Assembly: GCF_905475395.1 (NCBI RefSeq)
Contig: NC_058340.1
Span: 70,844,181 to 70,908,180, forward strand
DNA length: 64,000 nucleotides
Source: Chrysoperla carnea
Lineage: Eukaryota; Arthropoda; Insecta; Neuroptera; Chrysopidae
Direction: 5' to 3'
The translations under genes and the position numbers were made by a program. The notes under the pieces were generated by a model, which saw nothing but the letters and a program-made list of their open reading frames with translations, did not search any database and was not told the origin of the DNA. Below, piece by piece: positions 57,687 through 64,000 of this stretch. Numbering within the stretch: position 1 is the stretch's first letter; each line of letters begins with the position of its first letter.

Positions 57687-58184
57687 CAGTGTGTTTAAAA
57701 AGTTGTGATCAAGAATTTTTTTTGCTAAAAAATATCGGAAATTGTTAGATAAAATACACAAAACTACCTTTTCACTCAATAACGGTTGGGCCATCGTTTT
57801 GTTGGGATGTAAATATTGAATAACTTTGACTGCGTTTTGGCCCAAATAGTCACTTTTTGGACATGCAATGGCGATTCATGGATCTCATGTGGATTCTCCG
57901 GTCCACAAATGCAACAATTTTGCTTATTAACGCCGCCAGAGAGAAATGGGCCACGCGGGTCATCAAAATTTGCTTTCAAAAATCAACCTCACACACCTTT
58001 GAATTCTGGGTAATGCTTTCTCTGACCGCTTCACTTTTTTGGCTTGTTTCGGTGTTAGCGATTGATGGTTTAAATTGTACTGAATTGGCAATTCAAAAAC
58101 ATGTCTAGTCAACTCCATCGCTTGACCAATGATAAAGTAAAGTATTATATGTTTATATATCGACGTAAAAGATGACGCACCCTG
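57687..58184 (-). mobile_element. Deleted Tc1/mariner-like element with transposase remnant
   Basis: On the minus strand it begins CAGGGTGCGTCATCTTTTAC and ends at the complement of CAGTGTG, with TA on both sides (57685-57686, 58185-58186). The reading frames show LTPKQAKKVKRSE, then after an internal deletion GGVNKQNCCICGPENPHEIH and EPLH-like SPLHVQKVTIWA, matching the NKQNCRIWGxENPH / HxxKVTVW segment of insect DDE transposases of this group. A related right end is at 63966-63988. Confidence 0.65.
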
Positions 58185-59550
58185 TATATTTATACCATCG
58201 TTTTTTTCCAGTCTACGAAACATTTTTTGTAGACGGTTTGTAGTGAATTCTTCAGATCTTTCATTGAATTTTCAGCGGTCTATGCTTTATCGTTGAGCAA
58301 AATTTTTTAATTACAAATTTCCGATACAAAAAATTTGAGTATTTTGGAACTTCTTGTATATAAAAAAGTGGGCATTAAATTTTCGATCACTTTGTTTTTT
58401 TTTCCACTCCAATTAATAGTACAAATTACTACGGCATTAAATTTTTCATTGGTTTACAAATAGAAAAAACCTTAGAAATATATTTTTAAGTCCTCCGATA
58501 ATTCGAATTATTTTCTACTTATTGTGGGCTGCAATTTTTTATGTATGTAAATTATGTATTGGTATTTTTAACAACAAAAAAAAGAGAACAGTATTTAAAT
58601 TCAACTGCCCTAGGTGAAAAGGGAAGAGAAAAGAGAGGGTGAACAGCTTAAAAAAATAAAGCGCTTGCCAGAACTGACTCTTTATGTTTTGGCATCAGCC
58701 CTTATATTTGATTAAAAAAGTTAAATGAAGTCATTTTCAGTTCGAAAACGATCAAAAGAATCTATTAATTCGAATCTTGAATTTTTTTAATTCTCTTAAC
58801 CTCCTCGACTCTGGAATTCAAGAATTTTTTATTTTATAGTTTGTTTTTTCGTGATTCAAATCGAGATAAAAAAGTCGGAATTTTTACAATTCTTGAGTAA
58901 TTTATTACCCAATCAGCCTAGTTCGGTAATTTAAAAATTATTTAACTGAAATTGTTAAGAAATTCGGATGGAAAACATAAATCATGTACTATTTCTTTTA
59001 CAAAAATTTATCTTAAACTGGTGATGAAAATTTGAACGTTATGATTTGAATCTTTTTTAATTTAAGCGATAATTCGAGATTTTATTTTAGTTAAGTTGAA
59101 AAATTTGCTCGAGTTTGGCCACATTTTGTCATAATATTTCCCATAATATTCGCATTCAAGTTTAGTTTTAATAACCTCGATTTCACTAAGAATCGTTTCT
59201 TTAGTTGGAAGATGAATCTTCTTCACTTAGAATTTCAGAACCTTTCACATAATAGCCCAAATCTTCTTTACAAAATATTAAGATAAAAAAACTTCTAGAA
59301 AGAATTCAAATCGTAACGTCAATTTTGCGACGACGCGCACTGATCTAATTAAATTTCAATTAGCGATACCGGATCTTAAATTTTTATTTTTTTTTACACC
59401 GGATCTTAAATTTTTATTTTTTTTTATTTTGTGGACGAAATCTTTGAATTCGAATTATTGATGGATCTCGTAAGTTTGAAATTTGAATCGACGATTAATT
59501 TTTGTACTAATTTTAATTGAATTAATTATGTTTGCAATTTAATTATGGTC
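58185..59550. other. Intergenic sequence, minor duplication only
   Basis: AT-rich spacer. A 30-bp unit (CCGGATCTTAAATTTTTATT plus a T run) is repeated in tandem at about 59369-59425. No gene recognised. Confidence 0.4.
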
Positions 59551-59826
59551 GAAGAGACGGTATAAGGTCGATCTTCACCTATCTGATAACCAGATGAAAC
59601 ATATTTTTTATGAAATTTTTATTTAATTACAAAAATAATGGTATAGGCTTGCCTGAAAAAACCGATCATTGAAAAAATTGATTAAAATTTATTTAATTAA
59701 AAATATCCATGAACACTTTTTGATAGAAAAACTATGATAGGAGTGTTTAAAAATCAATAAAATTTCATAAAAAATATATTTCATCTGATTATCGAATGGG
59801 TGAAGATCGACCTTAAACCGTCTCTT
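59551..59826. mobile_element. Palindromic MITE, about 276 bp
   Basis: The ends read inward AAGAGACGGTATAAGGTCGA and AAGAGACGGTTTAAGGTCGA, then both continue TCTTCACC, GATAA-CAGATGAAA and ATATTTTTTATGAAATTTT. Each arm is about 90 bp. No ORF. Confidence 0.8.
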
Positions 59827-60002
59827 AGACTAAATTTAGTTAGTGAATAAACGTTCAAAAAGTGATTTCTTTTTGTTTATAATATAAATAAATTTTTTTT
59901 AGTTTTACCCCCTTTTTTTAATTTTTATTAACACTTGTGGAAAATCATTTATCCAAATTATTTTATCAACAAAATATTTTTGAACGTTGTAATTATATTA
60001 TA

Positions 60003-60356
60003 GACTAGACCGTGGAACAGAAAGGGTGCTTTGTTAAATGATTAATACATTCTTGAAACTTCGTGAGTGGCATACTTTTGGCAAATCTACCAAACTTCTC
60101 TCTACAATTTTTTTTCGAAAGTGCTATGTTTTCTAATGAGCATGATAACGGCTTATTTAAGCTATTGGTCTGAAAAAGCACGGCATGGAATTTATCGGGC
60201 ACTATGATCACTTAGCATTAATAGCTCATTTGAAAACGCTACACTTTCGAAAAAAGTCGTAGAGAGAAGTTTGGTAGACTCGCCGAAAGGAAAACACTCA
60301 CGAAGTTTTAAGTATGTATTAACCATTTAACAAAGCACCCTCTCTGTCTCATTGTC
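60003..60356. mobile_element. Palindromic MITE with about 145-bp arms
   Basis: The mirrored blocks are AGGGTGCTTTGTTAAATG, AACTTCGTGAGTG, TCTACCAAACTTCTCTCTAC, TTTTTTCGAAAGTG and AATGAGC. The outer ends are TAGAC and GTCTA, consistent with a TA target site. The ORF on the minus strand is an accident of the palindrome. No transposase. Confidence 0.8.
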
Positions 60357-60403
60357 TATTAATTTTATTAAATTTATGACACCTGTTTAATTTAATTTTT
60401 AAG

Positions 60404-60499
60404 TAGAACGATTGGTGGCTTAACAATAATATATCATGATGATCAAGATTTAAAAGCAATTTACGACACATACTTTATTGTTAGGCCATTGTTGATACT
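60404..60499 (+). other. Possible short coding exon, unassigned
   Basis: After TTTTTAAG the sequence reads RTIGGLTIIYHDDQDLKAIY followed by DTYFIV and soon a stop. The composition is more protein-like than the surrounding AT-rich DNA, and GTTAGG at 60482 could be a donor. I do not recognise the peptide. It might be an exon of the gene ending at 62735, a relic of a transposon, or chance. Confidence 0.2.
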
Positions 60500-62202
60500 G
60501 TAGTTTTTATTATTAATTTTTAAAATGGCTTGCAGACGGTGTATTGAAGTATATAACATCGATTTAAATAACAATGGCACAGAAAATGAATTGACTTCAA
60601 ATAAATAATAAAAAGTTCTTGTTTGTTGCGTGATTTTATTTTTTTTAAAGGCACAATACGCAAAGTTAAGTCAAGGTGACAGCAATTTTTTTCCCATACT
60701 AGATGAGATCAAGGTTTCAATAATAATACATAAGAGGAATACCGCAAATAAGTTTCTACCACCTAGATTAAGTGGCTTTCTCTCAACCTATTATCCGAAG
60801 TATTGATGGATCTTAGGTTTTGAATTCATATGTTCTCAGAATGACGCCCTGCAGGTTTCTGCAGGTGCAAATAACATGTATGAAGTTTTCATCTTTCTCC
60901 ATACAGGTCTTAAAAGCGGGGGTCATCAGGGATCCCTAGTTATGAAGGTGGACTTTTTACAGGGATCCTGTAAAAGGTCTCTCCATTTTTTTCAACTGTG
61001 TACTATAATGAACTGCTAATTTTAATTAAATTGAAGATAGAAATTCGTAAAGTTTTTCTTTACAACAATAAAATATGAATTAGTGTCAAAAACATTTTCA
61101 CCCCAAAGGATTGAAGCCCTGCCGTTATATATCCCACTTTACACTGTAATTTAGGTCTCTCTATTGATAAGATTGAAAATAAAGTAAAAAAGTTTCAAAT
61201 TGAGTTAATAATAAATAGTATATGTTGGTCGTTATAGATGACTAATTCTAATTATGGTTGGTCGTTATAACCGATATGTCATTTTATTCGATGTTGTTAT
61301 ATATGTTCGAGGACCTTGTATATTCGTCGCTGTAACCGTTTTGGACTTTGAATCATTTTTGGTTGTATTTTCTCTTCAGATTAGTCGTTTTTCGTACCAC
61401 AATCATTATACTCTTGTGTTTAGAGATAACTTTGTCTCGTGTGAAAATACATTGATTCATATGAAAGAATAGTATATTAAATTTACTTACTTCTTAAAAG
61501 TTCTGGATAGATAATGTCACTTATAAAATATAGTAACTGGAAGACCGAGCTTTGCTCGGTATTTTTTTAGTTAAAAAAATACAAATTTTATCACTAATAT
61601 AAGAACCGTTTAAAATGTCTCCACACAAATATCAATTTGAATGTACCGGTCGTTATTTACGATATACGTATATGTTACACCAGAAGAATTGCTCGTTTAA
61701 ATATATAAGATTATAAAAATAATTACTTATCACATTTTATTTATCTATCATCTGTTATTAAAAACACAGTGTATTTACGGAGATAGCCGAAGTATAACGA
61801 AGCCACCCGAATTGCGGATTTTTTGTTCATCGACTTTACTGAAGTGATAAAAACCCTTTTAAAATAAGTCATAAAATAAGCTCTATGTGCTACTGTTCTG
61901 AAAGGAGTTAATCAAACCAGTTTGTTTTATTTTTGTGACAAAAAAAATTATTAAATTGCGGAAATTTTTATTTGATTCTGTCTGTAAGCCTTTTTGAATC
62001 ACTAATTTACAAAATAATAACACACGTATTAAAATCAATTTTGTTTACACGAGTGTATTTTAGAACCAAAAAAAAAAGAAGTATATCAAATATATTTATA
62101 TTGAAAATCAGTGGCAAACAAACTATTTTATTTTCATTTAAAAAAAATAAAACTCCACCACCAATTAATTCAATTCCTTGATTTTAATTCGGCTTAACTA
62201 CA
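60500..62202. other. Intergenic or intronic sequence, one hairpin
   Basis: At 61543-61561, GACCGAGCTTTGCTCGGTA is a perfect short hairpin beside ATTTTTTTAG; similar hairpins mark ends of some insect repeats. 61228-61340 has repeated TCGTTATAACCGA-type motifs of unknown origin. No gene recognised. Confidence 0.35.
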
Positions 62203-62343
62203 CTCCTGTAACACAAAATTCATTAAATTGTGTGATTTAAAGTAAATTTAGATAAAAAATCGATAAAAAATCAAAGTAATTTTGAATAAAACTTTTATTT
62301 TTTTGTAAAATCACACATTAAAATTTTGGTTACAGGAGTTGTT
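62203..62343. mobile_element. Small inverted-repeat element at the edge of the last gene
   Basis: ACTCCTGTAACACAAAATT at the left is mirrored by AAATTTTGGTTACAGGAGT at the right, followed inward by TTAAATTGTGTGATTT against AAATCACACATTAAAATT. It is about 140 bp. The right end contains the TTACAG that looks like the splice acceptor of the exon starting at 62336. Confidence 0.55.
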
Positions 62344-62735
62344 ACACTACTTACGGTCCAACAAAAGCGGTACGTTCGAGCGCGAAACATTCCAATAATC
62401 GTGGTAGTAATATTTTAATGTTTGATCATCACAATCAATCAAATCTAGAAGAGGAATCTGAAGTACCCGTTGAAAATTATTCGATTGAAATGAAAGAAGA
62501 GCCACTACAAAATTCTGATGCTGTAACGGAGAAATTACAAGACACACAAAATAATGTTGAAGATACGTCTACTACTCTTAACGATACAAATAACGCCATC
62601 GTTAATGATTTAAAAGACGTGGCGGTACCACAACAAGAGGGGGAAGAAATTAGTGGGGATTTTAGTAATAAGAAAAGTGAAGTAAATAATAGTGTTGAGG
62701 AGAATAGTCAAGAAATAATTGATGCGAAAAATTAA
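62336..62735 (+). CDS. Terminal exon (or short ORF) of an unrecognised acidic protein
   Basis: From a possible TTTTGGTTACAG acceptor the frame reads SCYTTYGPTKAVRSSAKHSN and continues through Met at 62418 to a stop at 62733-62735. It is open upstream only to a stop at 62319. From the Met it is 105 residues, rich in Glu, Asp, Asn and Ser, low in hydrophobics and probably disordered. I do not recognise the family. Either the gene has further exons to the left or it starts at 62418. The sustained acidic composition and the basic GPTKAVRSSAK segment upstream make chance less likely. Confidence 0.45.
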
Positions 62736-62804
62736 GCTAAGTCATTACACGATATTTCCAATATGCAAAGTTGTTGCATACTTTTCCTCTTTTGAATTGT
62801 ATAA

Positions 62805-63338
62805 GGTGTTCCAATAAGAACGCCAGTTTTGAATTTTAAATAAAATATATTTGTGGCATGAGTTCGAAACATTTATTAAATAATGAAGTGCAATTTTCAA
62901 GGATTGTTGCAGTGAAGGACAGTGATACAGCATTGAATTTTGTTTTTTAAGGCTTCGTTGTGGGTTTGTTCACATAAAATTGAACATACACATAAAGTGT
63001 CTCTGACTTTATGGCAAGTTGCATCGTCCTATTGGAACAACATGCTCTTGAAATTTTGGCACAAAAAAGTTAGATAACGAAGCCATCAAGATGAAAATGG
63101 GCCTCGTCACTAAAGTTGATTTTCGTTGAAAAATCAACTTTCCATTGTTGTTCCAAAATCCAATAAACAAACGCTCTTCGTTGCCCACGACCTTCCGGCT
63201 TCATCTCATTTGTTGCTTCTAGCGCTCAATTTTACTTGTCTAGCTGTCTATTAAAGAACGGCCATTTTATTTTAAATGTCAAATTATGACACTACAAATG
63301 ATACGCAATTCAAAACGTTCTTATTGGAACATCTTTTA
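62805..63338 (-). mobile_element. Degenerate Tc1/mariner-like element with inverted ends
   Basis: The outer ends read inward AGGTGTTCCAATAAGAACG and (complement of the right end) AGATGTTCCAATAAGAACG, both preceded by TATA-type sequence. Minus-strand translation of 63000-63240 gives NFSDEAHFHLDGFV followed by a break, the D-E-A-H-F-x-L-D-G motif around the second catalytic Asp of insect DDE transposases. The size of about 535 bp shows large deletions. It lies just downstream of the acidic-protein exon. Confidence 0.7.
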
Positions 63339-63339
63339 T

Positions 63340-63840
63340 AAAACAAAACTAACAAAAAAATACAAAGTTTTCCCGATTTCTTAATTTTTTCTGAATGATA
63401 TTTGAAAATGATTTGGGGGAATTTTTATCGTCGTTAGCTCAATTAACAAGAAATGGAGACTCAAGACGGATGTTGTTTTCTGATTGATTTACGAGAGCAA
63501 AGACTGAGAAAAGTGATAGTTCTCTCCATATGTTTGTCTAAAAAGTAAACCTCTGTCTTGATTCATCTTTCCTTTTTTTTCATAAGTGAAACCAAATGAC
63601 GTTTTATTAAAACATTACACAAAATTAATCTGAGTGCAAAGTCGTTAGCTCAAAATATTATTATTGACTGATACTGGTCTTAAAGTTGTTGCCAGAATCA
63701 AGCATATGATAAAAGCAAAAGTTGGTTTTCAGACTGTTTGCGAGAAGTTAAAAAGAATCGATATTTTTTTCGACAGTGAATAAACACTGCCAAAAATACT
63801 GCTGCCAGAAAAGTATTGAAAATTTTTATACAATCATTTA
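63340..63840. other. Intergenic sequence, nothing recognised
   Basis: AT-rich spacer with no assignable feature. Confidence 0.35.
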
Positions 63841-63988
63841 AAATAAACCTCACAGAATTACGCAAGCGTATTTTTTAAGCGATCCATGGTCACAATTTTA
63901 CTGAAGTAATGTTTCCAAAACATGTCTAATAAACTCAATCGCTTGACAAATTTCAAAGTGATTCCAACATAAAAGATGACGCACCCTG
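63841..63988 (-). mobile_element. 5' end of a Tc1/mariner-like element related to 57687-58184
   Basis: On the minus strand it begins CAGGGTGCGTCATCTTTTAT (TA outside at 63989-63990) and shares GTCAAGCGAT-GAGTT and TAGACATGTTTT with the 58 kb copy. A CCATGG start context is followed by MDRLKNTLA and a stop. The rest of the element is not evident to the left, so it is truncated or rearranged. Confidence 0.55.
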
Positions 63989-64000
63989 TATTGAAAACTT

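Noticed and set aside
61543..61561. GACCGAGC hairpin as an intrinsic terminator
   Set aside because: The hairpin plus T-run resembles a bacterial terminator, but this is nuclear eukaryotic DNA. A repeat end is more likely.

Overview
This window is eukaryotic nuclear DNA from an insect. The evidence is the AT-rich sequence, GT-AG introns with short coding exons, clear orthologues of animal genes (POSH, CZIB, GLYR1/NDF, a neuronal-type LRR-Ig receptor), and a dense load of insect-type transposon debris. I cannot fix the order from sequence alone. There is no sign of bacterial operons, CRISPR arrays or viral genes.

Layout. From 1 to 3211, on the minus strand, lie the first three coding exons of POSH, an E3 ligase scaffold with a RING finger and two SH3 domains; its 3' part runs off the left edge. 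After about 1.5 kb the two-exon gene for the zinc-binding protein CZIB (4729-5584) reads in the opposite direction. A broken Helitron-type ORF follows at 6254. From 7024 to 57444, on the plus strand, lies the whole of GLYR1/NDF, a PWWP plus AT-hook plus dehydrogenase-fold chromatin protein, in ten coding exons. They predict 509 residues that read through cleanly once spliced. Its seventh intron, between the NAD-binding exon and the next, is about 44 kb. That intron contains a complete four-exon LRR-Ig transmembrane receptor gene on the opposite strand (18549-21775), so this is a nested-gene arrangement. A probable terminal exon of an unrecognised acidic protein lies at 62336-62735.

Most other sequence is mobile-element remains: two hAT elements with 8-bp target duplications, two copies of a TTAA-flanked inverted-repeat element (one carrying an hAT insertion), two short Helitron-like elements ending in CTAG, a tRNA-related SINE with a 16-bp duplication, 3' ends of LINEs, Tc1/mariner-like transposase remains, several fold-back or TA-flanked MITEs, and a five-copy dispersed repeat with a (GTCT)-rich core. 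Two 393-bp segments 17 kb apart are identical base for base by eye.

The most interesting features are: (a) the cytoplasmic tail of the LRR-Ig protein, built of about eleven 11-residue repeats, with two internal splice junctions at the same point of the repeat and a C-terminus that fits a PDZ ligand; (b) the antisense nesting of that gene in a giant GLYR1 intron; (c) the perfect 393-bp duplication; and (d) the nested transposon with its empty-site paralogue. The protein-coding genes are of known types; the novelty lies in architecture and in the repeats. All exon joins were made by eye from splice consensus and reading frame.
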